DNA from: Gammaproteobacteria bacterium
Lineage (GTDB): Bacteria > Gemmatimonadota > Gemmatimonadetes > Longimicrobiales > Gaopeijiaceae
Direction of reading: 5' to 3'
DNA: 64,000 bases
Assembly (NCBI GenBank): GCA_009840525.1
Contig: VXNP01000012.1
Span: forward strand, 1-64,000
Shown here: piece by piece, positions 19,102 through 30,678 of the stretch
Layout of the letters: each line of letters starts with the position of its first letter
Position numbering within the stretch: position 1 is the first letter of the stretch
Notes under the pieces: generated by a model
Told to the model about the DNA's origin: nothing
The model's input: the letters and a program-made list of their open reading frames with translations, nothing else
The model's database searches: none
Translations under genes and position numbers: made by a program

Positions 19102-21750
19102 GTGGATAACGCGGGCGGCAGGGAAGACCGACCTACGGACCTCCGCGCCGTGACCCCGGGGCGGTCTGGCCCCCGGCCGGATCTCGTCCTTGCTCCCGAG
19201 GCGGCGGGCCGCATGCGCGAGCAGATCGCGCGGGCGGGCGGGCGCGAGGTCAGCTTCCTGGCCACCGTGACGCCCGAGCGCGTCATCGTTGACCCGCGCA
19301 CCGTGGCCCGGGGCAACCGAGCCGCCGTGCTCGCCGCCGCCAACGACGCGCGCACCGGCGAGATCATGCTGCACAACCACCCCTCGGGGGTGCTGGAGCC
19401 CTCCGGCGCGGACCTCCATGTGGCCGGCCAGCTCTACGAGCAGGGCGTCGGCAGCGCCATCGTGGACAACCTGGCGCAGGCGCTGTACGTGGTGGTGGAA
19501 CCGCCGCCGCCGTCGTCGCACGAACCCCTGGACATCCCCGAGCTGGAGGCGGTGGCCGCCCCGGGCGGCGCCCTGTCGCGCCTGCACGGGCGCTATGAGG
19601 ATCGTCCGGGCCAGCGCGCCATGCTGGCGGAGGTGGCGCGAGCATACAACCAGGGAGGGGTGACCCTGGTGGAGGCCGGCACCGGCACCGGAAAGTCGGT
19701 CGCCTATCTGCTGCCCGCGGCCCACTGGGCGATCCGCAACAAGGAACGCACGATCGTCTCCACCAACACCATCAACCTGCAGGAACAGCTCGTCGCCAAG
19801 GATCTTCCCCTCGTGCGCGAGCTTCTGGGAGAGGACTTCCGCTGGGCGCTGATGAAGGGCAGGGGGAACTACATCTCCATCCGTCGCGCGCATCTGGCGG
19901 CGGAAGGCGCGGCCACCCTCTTCGAGGAGGACCGCACCCGCGAAGTCAACGGGCTGCTCGACTGGATCGCCGCGACGGAGGACGGATCGCTCGCAGACCT
20001 GGCGACTGCCCCGTCCCGGGAGGTATGGGAGGAAGTGCAGTCCGACTCCGACATCTGCCTGCACGCCCGCTGTCCGCACTTCCAGTCCTGCTTCTACCAG
20101 CGCTCGCGCCGGGTTGCGGCATCGGCCGACGTGCTGGTGGTGAACCACCACCTGCTCTTCTCCGACCTCTCTCTGCGCATCGTTACCGACAACTTCACCC
20201 AGTCCGCGGCGCTGCCGGCGTACCGGCGGCTGATTCTCGACGAAGCGCACAACGTCGAGGACGCCGCCACCAGCCACCTGGGTGCAAGCCTGAGCCGAAA
20301 AGGGCTGGGCGCCACGCTGACCCGCCTGGAGCGCGTGGCGGGCGTAGTGCGCCGCAAGCTCTCCGGCCTGCCCACGGCGACGAAAGGTGGCGTACGGCCG
20401 GAGGGCCCCCTGGCGGCTCCCGCCGCGAAGCCTCTTCTGGGCCGCCTGACGGACCGGGTACTCCCATCCCTCACGCAGGCGCGCGCGGAATTCCAGACCT
20501 TCTTCGAGATACTCGACGAAACGGCGTCCCTCGCCGGAGGCGTGCGCGTGAGGCTGGGTTCCGAGCAACTCCCCGAACCGATCGACCGGGCACGCGTCCA
20601 AGAGTACTTCGGTGCGCTGCTGGACGCGCTCGCGCGGCTGGCGAGCGAACTATCCGAACTGTCCTTGCGCATCGAACTCACCGACGAGTGGCGCGAACCG
20701 CTGGAAGGCAGGATCCTCGATCTGCGCAGCATTGAGCGCCGCCTGACTAATGCGTCGCGGAGCCTGCGCCTCGTCCTGGATCCTGGGGAAGACGGACAGC
20801 GATACGTTCGCTGGCTGGAGCAGAGAAGCGCCCGGCGCGGCAAACGGCGCAATCTGCACCTCGCCGCCGCGCCCATCGAGCTGGACGAACTGCTCAGGGA
20901 ACAGTTGTTCGAGCGTGCTCGCAGCACCGTGCTCACCTCCGCGACCCTGACCACGCGCCAGGATTCCAATTTTCTGCGACGACGTCTCGGGCTCGCCCGC
21001 GAAACCGGGGGCGCGCACGCTCTGAGAGTCGTTGAAGCACGCATCGACTCTCCTTTCGACTTCGGTGCGCAGACCCTGCTTTGCGTCCCGTCCGACCTGC
21101 CCCGGCCATCGTTCGGAAGTGGGGCGGGAAGCGGCTCGTTCGATCGTGCCACGGCACGCGCGGTGGCCGCGCTTGCCGACATCTCCGGGGGTGGGCTGTT
21201 CGCCCTTTTCACCTCGCATCGATCCCTGCGCGCCGTGGCGAAGGCGCTTCGGGCGGAGGGAGCGGGATCCTGGCCGCTGCTGGTGCACGGCGAGGATGAC
21301 CGGTCCCGGCTCCTGGCCCGTTTTGTCGAGGCGGGCAACGCCATCCTGCTGGGAACGTCCTCCTTCTGGGAGGGCGTGGACGTGCCCGGCCGCCCCCTGC
21401 GCGCGCTGCTCATCCAGAAGCTTCCGTTCAGCGTCCCCACGGATCCCGTGGTCGAGGCACGCATGGAAGCCATCGAAGCGGCCGGAGGAAACCCCTTCCA
21501 GGAGCTCATGCTGCCACAGGCAGCGCTGCGTCTGCGCCAGGGATTCGGTCGCCTGGTGCGCTCGCGCCGGGACCGGGGCGCCGTGGTGCTTCTCGACTCC
21601 CGAATCGTCAAGTACCGATATGGCCGGTATTTGCTCGAGTCCCTCCCCCCGGCGCCGCTCGCCCACGGGCCCTGGCGCCGCGTCGAGGAGTACTTGCGCG
21701 CATTCTACGAGGCCGCGGGCGAACCGCATGCCGCGCAACAGGCGGGATAG
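19102..21750 (+). CDS. JAMM/RadC-like domain fused to DinG-family helicase
   Basis: An 882 aa two-part protein. Residues about 25-135 form a JAB/MPN (RadC-like) domain with an intact JAMM signature: E49, H91-x-H93, S101 and D104. Residues about 160-880 form an XPD/DinG superfamily 2 helicase with Walker A EAGTGTGKS (191-199), DEAH at 380-383 and the C-terminal QGFGRLVRSRRDRG motif. The Fe-S region keeps C319, C324 and C330, but the expected first cysteine, in the GRGNYxC position, is S259. GTG start at 19102 without a clear ribosome binding site; ATG at 19213 is possible but would cut into the JAMM domain. Probable role is DNA repair or replication-fork processing. Confidence 0.88.
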   Translation: MDNAGGREDRPTDLRAVTPGRSGPRPDLVLAPEAAGRMREQIARAGGREVSFLATVTPERVIVDPRTVARGNRAAVLAAANDARTGEIMLHNHPSGVLEPSGADLHVAGQLYEQGVGSAIVDNLAQALYVVVEPPPPSSHEPLDIPELEAVAAPGGALSRLHGRYEDRPGQRAMLAEVARAYNQGGVTLVEAGTGTGKSVAYLLPAAHWAIRNKERTIVSTNTINLQEQLVAKDLPLVRELLGEDFRWALMKGRGNYISIRRAHLAAEGAATLFEEDRTREVNGLLDWIAATEDGSLADLATAPSREVWEEVQSDSDICLHARCPHFQSCFYQRSRRVAASADVLVVNHHLLFSDLSLRIVTDNFTQSAALPAYRRLILDEAHNVEDAATSHLGASLSRKGLGATLTRLERVAGVVRRKLSGLPTATKGGVRPEGPLAAPAAKPLLGRLTDRVLPSLTQARAEFQTFFEILDETASLAGGVRVRLGSEQLPEPIDRARVQEYFGALLDALARLASELSELSLRIELTDEWREPLEGRILDLRSIERRLTNASRSLRLVLDPGEDGQRYVRWLEQRSARRGKRRNLHLAAAPIELDELLREQLFERARSTVLTSATLTTRQDSNFLRRRLGLARETGGAHALRVVEARIDSPFDFGAQTLLCVPSDLPRPSFGSGAGSGSFDRATARAVAALADISGGGLFALFTSHRSLRAVAKALRAEGAGSWPLLVHGEDDRSRLLARFVEAGNAILLGTSSFWEGVDVPGRPLRALLIQKLPFSVPTDPVVEARMEAIEAAGGNPFQELMLPQAALRLRQGFGRLVRSRRDRGAVVLLDSRIVKYRYGRYLLESLPPAPLAHGPWRRVEEYLRAFYEAAGEPHAAQQAG

Positions 21751-21879
21751 CCTGGAGCCCGGACACGCCCGGCAGCTTGTCCCCCGCGACCAACGGGGTA
21801 CATTACCAGCGTTCGCGGTCTTTCCTTCACGCGACAGAGGTCGTGCCTCTGCGCGGCACCCGAATCGGGCTCTGATTCC

Positions 21880-22095
21880 ATGAAACGGATCGCCGGCATT
21901 CTCGTCGCAGCCTTCTACGCGGTCATAACCTTCCTGGCCTTCGGCCATTCGGCGGATGGATGGGCGGGCGGACACGCCGACCTGGGCTTCTGGTGGGCCG
22001 TGATCGGTGGCTTCCTCGCCATCGCCGGACTCGGGGCATTGGTCGGCACGCTCCTGCACACGCGCCGGAGGAACCGCTTGCCATCGGGCGGTTAG
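21880..22095 (+). CDS. Small two-helix membrane protein
   Basis: A 71 aa protein with two hydrophobic segments (about residues 5-22 and 36-60) separated by a short His/Gly/Asp loop, with a basic C-terminus (HTRRRNR). No family is recognised. The start is an ATG without a strong ribosome binding site. It lies alone between the helicase gene and the FAH hydrolase gene. A real gene is likely but not certain. Confidence 0.55.
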   Translation: MKRIAGILVAAFYAVITFLAFGHSADGWAGGHADLGFWWAVIGGFLAIAGLGALVGTLLHTRRRNRLPSGG

Positions 22096-22184
22096 AAGGC
22101 CGAAACCGCACGCGGGTGCTGCCTCGGGCGGGTCCCGATTCGACCTCTGCTCACCTCAACCACGGAAAGCACGGGCGCCTCCCC

Positions 22185-22823
22185 ATGAGCCTGAAGCATA
22201 TCCCTACCAAGATCGTGTGCGTTGGAAAGAACTACGCGCTCCACGCACAGGAATTGGGCACCGAGGTTCCCCCTGAGCCGATCATCTTCCTGAAGCCGGT
22301 TTCCTCCCTGCTGGCCTCCGGCGAAACCATCCGGATGCCTTCGTGGGCCGGGCGGGTGGACTTCGAGGGAGAGATCGCGTTGGTGGTCGGGAAGCGTGCC
22401 CGCGGGGTGGCGCGCGAAAATGCATGGGACGTGATCGATGCCGTCGTGCCGCTGAACGACGTGACCGCGCGCGAGCTGCAGCGCAGGGACGGACAGTGGA
22501 CGCGCGCCAAGAGCTTCGACACCTTCTGCCCCGTGGGTGAGCCGGTCCCGGTAGCCGACGTGGATGTCGGCCAGCTCGAGGTGATCACGCGCGTCAACGG
22601 GAGCGTGCGCCAGCACGCCCATGTGGACACGATGGTGTTTCCGATCCCCGAGCTGGTCCGCTTCATCACCGCGGTCATGACGCTCGAGCCGGGAGACCTG
22701 ATCGCGACCGGCACGCCCGACGGCATCGGCCCGCTCGCTCCCGGCGACCGGGTCGAAGTCGAGATCCCGGGCGTGGGAATCGTGGCCAATCCGGTGGCGG
22801 CCGAGGAGGTCGATTCGAGCTGA
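22185..22823 (+). CDS. Fumarylacetoacetate hydrolase (FAH) family protein
   Basis: A 212 aa protein with the single FAH fold of the acylpyruvase/fumarylpyruvate hydrolase group. Motifs include CVGKNYALHAQE at the N-terminus, FLKP, the metal-binding DFEGEIALVVG, the NDVTARELQRRDGQW segment, and the GDLIATGTPDGIGPL loop. The enzyme hydrolyses or decarboxylates beta-keto acids; the exact substrate is unclear. An open frame extends upstream to 21960, but the ATG at 22185 starts the family-like sequence. The stop overlaps the next start by 1 bp (TGATG). Confidence 0.9.
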   Translation: MSLKHIPTKIVCVGKNYALHAQELGTEVPPEPIIFLKPVSSLLASGETIRMPSWAGRVDFEGEIALVVGKRARGVARENAWDVIDAVVPLNDVTARELQRRDGQWTRAKSFDTFCPVGEPVPVADVDVGQLEVITRVNGSVRQHAHVDTMVFPIPELVRFITAVMTLEPGDLIATGTPDGIGPLAPGDRVEVEIPGVGIVANPVAAEEVDSS

Positions 22824-23625
22824 TGAGGGATGCGCCCGCGGCCCGCTCGATCGCCTCCTCCGGGGCTCCCCGGTGGGTGCGCTGGGTCGCGGCAGGCATC
22901 TCCGTGGCGACGCATGCGATCGTGATTCTGGTCTATCCGCATCTGAACCCCGAGGCGGCGCCCGCTCTCCCGCCCCTGCCTGTCTTCGTACCGGCCAGCC
23001 AGGACGGCATGCAGATCGTGCAGCTGCTCGAACTCGAGGAAGCGACCCCGGAGCCCGCTCCGGAGCCGGAGCCCGAGGTCGTGCCCACGCCCGAGCCAGC
23101 GGAGCTTCCGGAGGACGCGAGTCCGACGGTCATCGTGGCCGACGTCGAAGTCCCGGCGGGCGACCCGCGCACCGCCGCGGAGAGGTTGCGGCCCTTCATG
23201 AACAACCCCGAGGTCTGGCGCCCCATCGATCCGGAGTTGCTCGACCTCACCCTGGAGGAGCGCGCCCGCTTCGCGATGGCCGCGGTCCTCGAGCTCTGGA
23301 TCGACTCGATCACGACCGCAGAGGCCGCCCGGGTCGCCGCGATGGACTGGACCTACACGGACGCCGATGGCGGTCGCTGGGGATTCTCCCCGGGCAAGAT
23401 CCACCTGGGCGACATCACCCTCCCGCTTCCCTTCCAGTTCGGCCCCAACCCTTCCCGCATCAACGAGCTGCGGGAACGCGACTGGGAATGGATGGAGCTG
23501 CAGCGGGGGGCGGTTGCGGCTGCCGTGGAGCAGTCCTGGAAGGACCGCGCGCGTGCGATCCGTGAACGGATGGACGCCGAGCGCGCGGGGGCGCGCGGGG
23601 ATTCGGTGCGCCGCCCGCCGGGGAC

Positions 23626-23629
<4 letters not shown>
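22823..23629 (+). CDS. TonB-like single-span membrane protein with unknown C-terminal domain
   Basis: A 268 aa protein. One N-terminal membrane segment (about 18-40) contains S-V-A-T-H with S27 and H31 in the S-x3-H spacing found in TonB and TolA anchors, where it contacts ExbB/ExbD. A Pro/Glu linker (about 74-96) follows. The rest (about 110-268) is helical and charged and lacks the TonB C-terminal fold. It is therefore probably an inner-membrane anchored periplasmic protein that may use an ExbBD-type motor. It is coupled to the FAH gene and overlaps valS as ATGA. Confidence 0.7.
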
Positions 23630-26375
<2,746 letters not shown>

Positions 26376-26379
<4 letters not shown>

Positions 26380-28103
26380 TCCGCGCATTCCAAGCGTCGC
26401 GGGGCAGGGGCCCGGGGCGGACGCTCTTCCTGTTTCTCCCTCTGCTCGGCGCGCTGGTGTCGGGGTGTGCGCGCGAGGCGACGCCTCCCGGCGGCCCTCC
26501 CGACCGGCTTCCCCCGATCGTGATCCTGAGCGAGCCGGATACCTTCTCCACCGTGGAGCCCTTCCGTTCTCCGGTGACCCTCCGCTTCAGCGAGCGGATC
26601 AGCGAGCGGCCCAGCTCGGGCACCCTGGACCAGTCGGTGGTGGTTTCGCCGTCCTCGGGCGAAGTGCGGGTGTCGCACGGGCGCGAAGGACTCACGGTGC
26701 GCGCGCTGGGTGGATTCGAGGCCGGGCACATCTACCGCGTGACCGTCCTGCCGGTCATTCAGGACATGTTCGGCAACGCCCTTCAGGAGCCCTTCGAACT
26801 GTTTTTCTCGACCGGGCCGGAGTTCACCCCCAACGTCGTCGCCGGCTCGGTCATCGACCGGCTTACGGGCGAGCCCCTCCGTGACGCGCGGGTGGATGCG
26901 GCGGTCGCCGAAAGCGACGTGGTGCACACCGCCGTCACCGACAGTGCGGGGATCTTCGCGCTGCGCTACCTGCCGGCGGGCGACTATGTGGTGAGCGCGT
27001 ACCTGGACCGCAACCGGAACGCCCAGCCCGACTTCACCGAGCCCCAGGGAACGCGTCCGGCTCCATTGAACGGCGGTGGCGAAGCCGCCGACACCACGAT
27101 CGTGCTCGAGGTCGCGCTGCTGGCGCGGGACACCACCTCGGCGCGGCTCGCGCGCGTCATCGTCGAGGATTCCATCAGCCTGGGCGTCTCCCTCGACGAC
27201 TACCTCGATCCGGAACTCCCGCTGGACGACGTGCGCGTCGTGGTCACTTCCGACAGCGTTGACGCGCCCGGAGCCCTGGCCGTCCTCCATCAGCACGAGG
27301 CGGACGCCTATCGGAGCGCGCTGGCCGACAGCCTCGCGCGGGAACAGGCGGTCCGGGACAGCGTGGCGCAGGCGCAGGCGGATTCGGCGGCCCGGGCCGA
27401 AGCGGCCGCGGGCGATACCACGGCGGCAGTGGATCCCGGGGACGCACGCGGGCCGGCCGAGACGGAACCCGACCCGCCGCCGGTTCAGGCGGAGCAGGAC
27501 GCGTCAGAAGCCGGGGAGGCGGAAGAACGGCCCACGGCGCAGCAGACATTCATCGTCATCCTGGACGGAGTGCTGGCCCCCGACGTGCCCTACGAGGTAG
27601 AGATATCGAACATCACCAACATCAACGGCGTGGGGGGAGGCGGGGGAACCGTCGGCTTTACGCGCCCCGCCCCGCCGCCGCCGCCCCCCGAAGACACCAC
27701 GCAGGCCGAGGCGGACAGCGTTGCCACGGATACCATCCCGGCGCCTCCGGGCGACACGCTCACCGTCCCGGCGGATTCAGCCGTGCGCGACACCATTCCC
27801 GCGGCAGCTGGCGTCCCCGGGGAAGCGGCGCCCGGCGACACGCCTGCCGTCCCGGCCGACTCGACTGCTCGCGACACCATTCCGCCGCCTCCGGCCGACT
27901 CCGCCCGCAGGGACACGATCGCCTCGCAGGCCGCCGACTCCGTGCGCCGCGACACGGTATCGGCCCTACCCGTTGATTCGTCACGCCGCGGCACGGTCGC
28001 GATCCTCCCGGCCACGGACCTCCTCCGGCGTGGCAAGAGCGTCCGGATGCTGCCGGCACGGAGGCGGTTCTCCCGCGACGATCCGTCCGGCACGGTTCGA
28101 TGA
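26376..28103 (+). CDS. Ig-like domain lipoprotein with tandem-repeat tail
   Basis: A 575 aa predicted lipoprotein with lipobox L-V-S-G-C (C31). Residues about 45-150 resemble a bacterial Ig-like (SbsA/Big_5 type) domain: PPIVILSEPD, RFSERI, and GNALQEPFELFFSTG. A carboxypeptidase-regulatory-like beta domain follows at about 155-260 (GSVIDRLTGEPLRDARV, YLPAGDYVVSAYLDRNRN). The C-terminal third is Ala/Asp/Pro/Thr-rich and carries the 13-residue repeats annotated separately. A GTG start overlaps valS. It is probably an outer-membrane surface or periplasmic protein. The bulk of the long open frame upstream lies over valS and is not real. Confidence 0.8.
27711..28010 (+). repeat. Tandem 13-residue repeats in Ig-like lipoprotein
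   Basis: Six imperfect copies of a unit close to A-D-S-x-x-R-D-T-I-x-x-x-P (39 bp) lie near the C-terminus of the lipoprotein. The first two copies carry insertions and the last is degenerate (VDSSRRGTVAILP). Copies three to five are adjacent and in phase. The composition (Pro, Asp, Thr, Arg) suggests an extended, disordered linker. Confidence 0.7.
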
Positions 28104-29494
28104 CCGACCCGCGCCGCCACCTGCCGAGCGTCGACCGCGCGCTGGCCTCTACCGCCTTCGCCGCGCTGCTCGCCGCCCATCCGCGCCAGCGCATCCTCCA
28201 CCATCTGCGCCTGGCGCTGGACCACGCCAGGGAGGATCTCGCGCGCGGAACCGGCCACGCGCCGCCGAACGTCGGCGACCTCGCCGGCGAGGTCGAAAAG
28301 GCGCTGGTCCTTGACGGCATCCCCTCCCTCCGGCCGGTGATCAACGCCACCGGCGTGGTGCTCCACACCAACCTGGGCCGGGCGCCCATCGCACCCGCCG
28401 CCCGCTCCGCCATGGCTCGGGCCGCGCGCGGGTACGGCAACCTGGAGTTCGACCTGAAGCGCGGGAGCCGGGGGTCGCGCTACGTGCACTGCGTACAACT
28501 CCTGCGGGAGCTCACCGGGGCCGAAGCCGCGCTCGTGGTCAACAACGCCGCCGGCGCACTGGTGCTGGGCATGAACACCCTGGCGGTGGGGAAGGAGGTG
28601 GCGGTCTCGCGGGGAGAACTGGTGGAGATTGGAGGCGGCTTCCGCATACCGGAGATCCTGGTCCGCAGCGGCGTCCGTCTGCGCGAGGTGGGCTCCACCA
28701 ACCGCACCCGCATCGCCGACTACCAGGCAGCGCTCGAAACCGGCGAGGTCGCGGCGCTGCTCAAGGTGCACCGCTCCAACTTCCGCATCGAAGGGTTCAC
28801 CGAAGAAGCGGGCGTCGCCGAGCTGGCGGAGCTGGCCGATCGCCTGGGGGTCCACTTCTTCCACGACCTGGGCACCGGGTTGATGATGGACTCCGCCGCG
28901 CTCGGCCTTCCGGGAGAACCGCGGGTGGCCGACAGCCTGGCGAACGGTGCTCACGTGGTCGGCTTCTCGGGGGACAAACTGCTGGGCGGGCCGCAGGCGG
29001 GGATTCTTGTGGGACGGAAAGAGCCGATCGCGAGGATGCGGCAGAACCCGCTCTGCCGCTCCCTGCGCGTCGACAAGGTGACGCTGGCGGGGCTGGAGGC
29101 GACCCTGCGTCTCTACAGGGATCCCGGCCGCGCCCTGAGGGAGATCCCGGCGCTGCGCATGATCGCTGCTTCTCCGGAAGAGCTGCTCGATCGGGCCACC
29201 CGCCTCGCCGCCGCTCTGGAAGCCCGCGGCGTGCCAGCCCGCGTGAGTCCCGGAACCTCGCTCGTGGGGGGCGGAACCTGTCCGGGGGTCGCCCTCGACA
29301 CCTTCGTCGTGGAACCGGACACCGGCGCGCGGTCCGTGTCCGCCGTCGCCGGGCGCCTGAGACGCGGCGATCCGCCGGTGCTCGCGCGCGTGGAGGACGA
29401 TCGCCTCGGCGTCGATCCCCGCACAGTCGAGCCCGAAGAAGAGTCCCTGCTCGTCGAGCGGGTTGTGCGCGCGTGTTCTCGGGACGAGGATTGA
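28100..29494 (+). CDS. selA: L-seryl-tRNA(Sec) selenium transferase
   Basis: PLP enzyme that converts Ser-tRNA(Sec) to Sec-tRNA(Sec) using selenophosphate. The 464 aa protein has the N-terminal helical domain (LPSVDRAL), the INATGVVLHTNLGRAP motif, and the PLP lysine K293 in FSGDKLLGGPQAG. This implies a selenocysteine system elsewhere in the genome; selB, selC and selD are not in the window. ATG at 28100 overlaps the lipoprotein stop as ATGA. Confidence 0.95.
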   Translation: MTDPRRHLPSVDRALASTAFAALLAAHPRQRILHHLRLALDHAREDLARGTGHAPPNVGDLAGEVEKALVLDGIPSLRPVINATGVVLHTNLGRAPIAPAARSAMARAARGYGNLEFDLKRGSRGSRYVHCVQLLRELTGAEAALVVNNAAGALVLGMNTLAVGKEVAVSRGELVEIGGGFRIPEILVRSGVRLREVGSTNRTRIADYQAALETGEVAALLKVHRSNFRIEGFTEEAGVAELAELADRLGVHFFHDLGTGLMMDSAALGLPGEPRVADSLANGAHVVGFSGDKLLGGPQAGILVGRKEPIARMRQNPLCRSLRVDKVTLAGLEATLRLYRDPGRALREIPALRMIAASPEELLDRATRLAAALEARGVPARVSPGTSLVGGGTCPGVALDTFVVEPDTGARSVSAVAGRLRRGDPPVLARVEDDRLGVDPRTVEPEEESLLVERVVRACSRDED

Positions 29495-29590
29495 GGCGCG
29501 ATTGTGCGGGTCCGGGAAGCGTTGGCGCGCGATCCGGGCGGGGGGTCGGCGGGGCAGGGGAACACGGACGCGCCAGCCGGGTTTTTCCCG

Positions 29591-29609
29591 TTGACCCGTC
29601 AAATGACGG
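29591..29609. promoter_or_regulatory. Overlapping inverted repeats upstream of the Fe-S carrier gene
   Basis: Two interleaved palindromes share bases: TTGAC-CC-GTCAA (29591-29602) and CCGTCA-AA-TGACGG (29596-29609). They end 24 bp before the start codon of the A-type Fe-S carrier, where an operator for a regulator of Fe-S assembly could lie. TTGACC may also act as a -35 element, but I see no good -10 box at the right spacing. Function is inference. Confidence 0.4.
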
Positions 29610-29633
29610 AGTCGCACCCTCAGGAGCAAGACC

Positions 29634-29963
29634 ATGCAGATTTCCCTGACGCCTGAAGCTACCGAGAAGATCCGGCAGTTTCTGGAAGATCATGATTCCA
29701 GGTCCGCCGCCGGACTGCGTGTCGCCGTACTCCCCGGCGGTTGTTCGGGCTTCCAGTACGGCCTGAACATTGAAGAGGCGCCTGAAGACGACGACGAAGT
29801 GCTGGAGCTGGACGACTTTCGGGTTTTCGTGGACCCCTTCAGCGCCCAGTACCTCGAGGGCGTGCAGATCGACTATGTGTCCGGCATGATGGGACAGGGC
29901 TTCAGCTTCACCAATCCCCAGGCTTCGGGCGGATGCGGCTGCGGAAGCTCCTTCACGGTCTGA
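29634..29963 (+). CDS. A-type iron-sulfur carrier (HesB/IscA/ErpA family)
   Basis: A 109 aa protein that, by family, carries or scaffolds Fe-S clusters for delivery to apo-enzymes. The three signature cysteines are C37 (GGCSGF), C101 and C103 (GGCGCG). Family sequence is present throughout, from MQISLTPEATEKI to GFSFTNPQA. ErpA and IscA cannot be separated on sequence alone. AGGAG lies about 8 nt before the ATG. Likely clients in this window include NuoB, NuoE, NuoF, NuoG, NuoI and the helicase. Confidence 0.93.
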   Translation: MQISLTPEATEKIRQFLEDHDSRSAAGLRVAVLPGGCSGFQYGLNIEEAPEDDDEVLELDDFRVFVDPFSAQYLEGVQIDYVSGMMGQGFSFTNPQASGGCGCGSSFTV

Positions 29964-30021
29964 TCCTGTTCCCGGTCCTAGCGGACCACCCCAGGCCCCC
30001 CGTAGCGGACCCAGCACGCAG

Positions 30022-30678
30022 GTGATCCGCCTGCGGACCTTCACCGGCGCGGACGGCTTCCAGCAGAACGCCTGGCTGGCGATCTGCGTTGCAACCCGCG
30101 AGACGCTGGTCATCGATCCGGGCGCAGCGGCCCCCGACATGTGCCGCGCGATCGAAGCGGACCATCTGGATGTAAAGGCTGTCGTGCTGACCCACGCCCA
30201 TCTGGACCATGTCGAGGGCGTGCCCGACATCCGTACCGTTACGAACGCTCCGATCTTCCTCCATCCGGCCGATGGTTTCCTCTACCGGGCCGCGACCGAA
30301 CAGGCGACTGCTTTCGGTGTGCACGCGCCGCGGCTGCCCGCCGTCGACGAAGCGCTCGCCCACGGGGACGAGCTCCGTTTCGGGAAATGCGCATTCCGCG
30401 TGCGCCACGCCCCCGGTCACTCTCCCGGTCATGTCGTGCTGGTCAATGAGGACGAGCGGATCGCCGTAGTGGCGGACGTCGTCTTCGCGGGTTCGATCGG
30501 ACGCACCGACCTGCCGGGTGGAGACATGCAGCAGTTGCTGCACTCTATCCGCGAACAGGTGCTGACGCTCTCCGACGACACCCGTCTGTTCACCGGACAC
30601 GGTCCCGAGACCACGGTGGGATGGGAGCGCCGCACCAACCCCTTTCTGATGCCCTTCCAGGGAGGCGAGTTCGTGTGA
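30022..30678 (+). CDS. Metallo-beta-lactamase fold hydrolase
   Basis: A 218 aa protein of the glyoxalase II-like group. The metal motif is H58-x-H60-x-D62-H63 (THAHLDH), followed by HAPGHSPGHVV and the ADVVFAGSIGRTDLPGGD segment that supplies the bridging aspartate. Likely hydrolyses a thioester or related substrate; the exact one is unknown. The start is a GTG at 30022 with only a weak ribosome binding site. The stop overlaps purN as GTGA. Confidence 0.9.
   Translation: MIRLRTFTGADGFQQNAWLAICVATRETLVIDPGAAAPDMCRAIEADHLDVKAVVLTHAHLDHVEGVPDIRTVTNAPIFLHPADGFLYRAATEQATAFGVHAPRLPAVDEALAHGDELRFGKCAFRVRHAPGHSPGHVVLVNEDERIAVVADVVFAGSIGRTDLPGGDMQQLLHSIREQVLTLSDDTRLFTGHGPETTVGWERRTNPFLMPFQGGEFV

Noticed and set aside
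29495-29633. A tRNA(Sec) gene just after selA
   Set aside because: No T-loop TTCGA core or paired acceptor stem could be found in the 139-bp gap.
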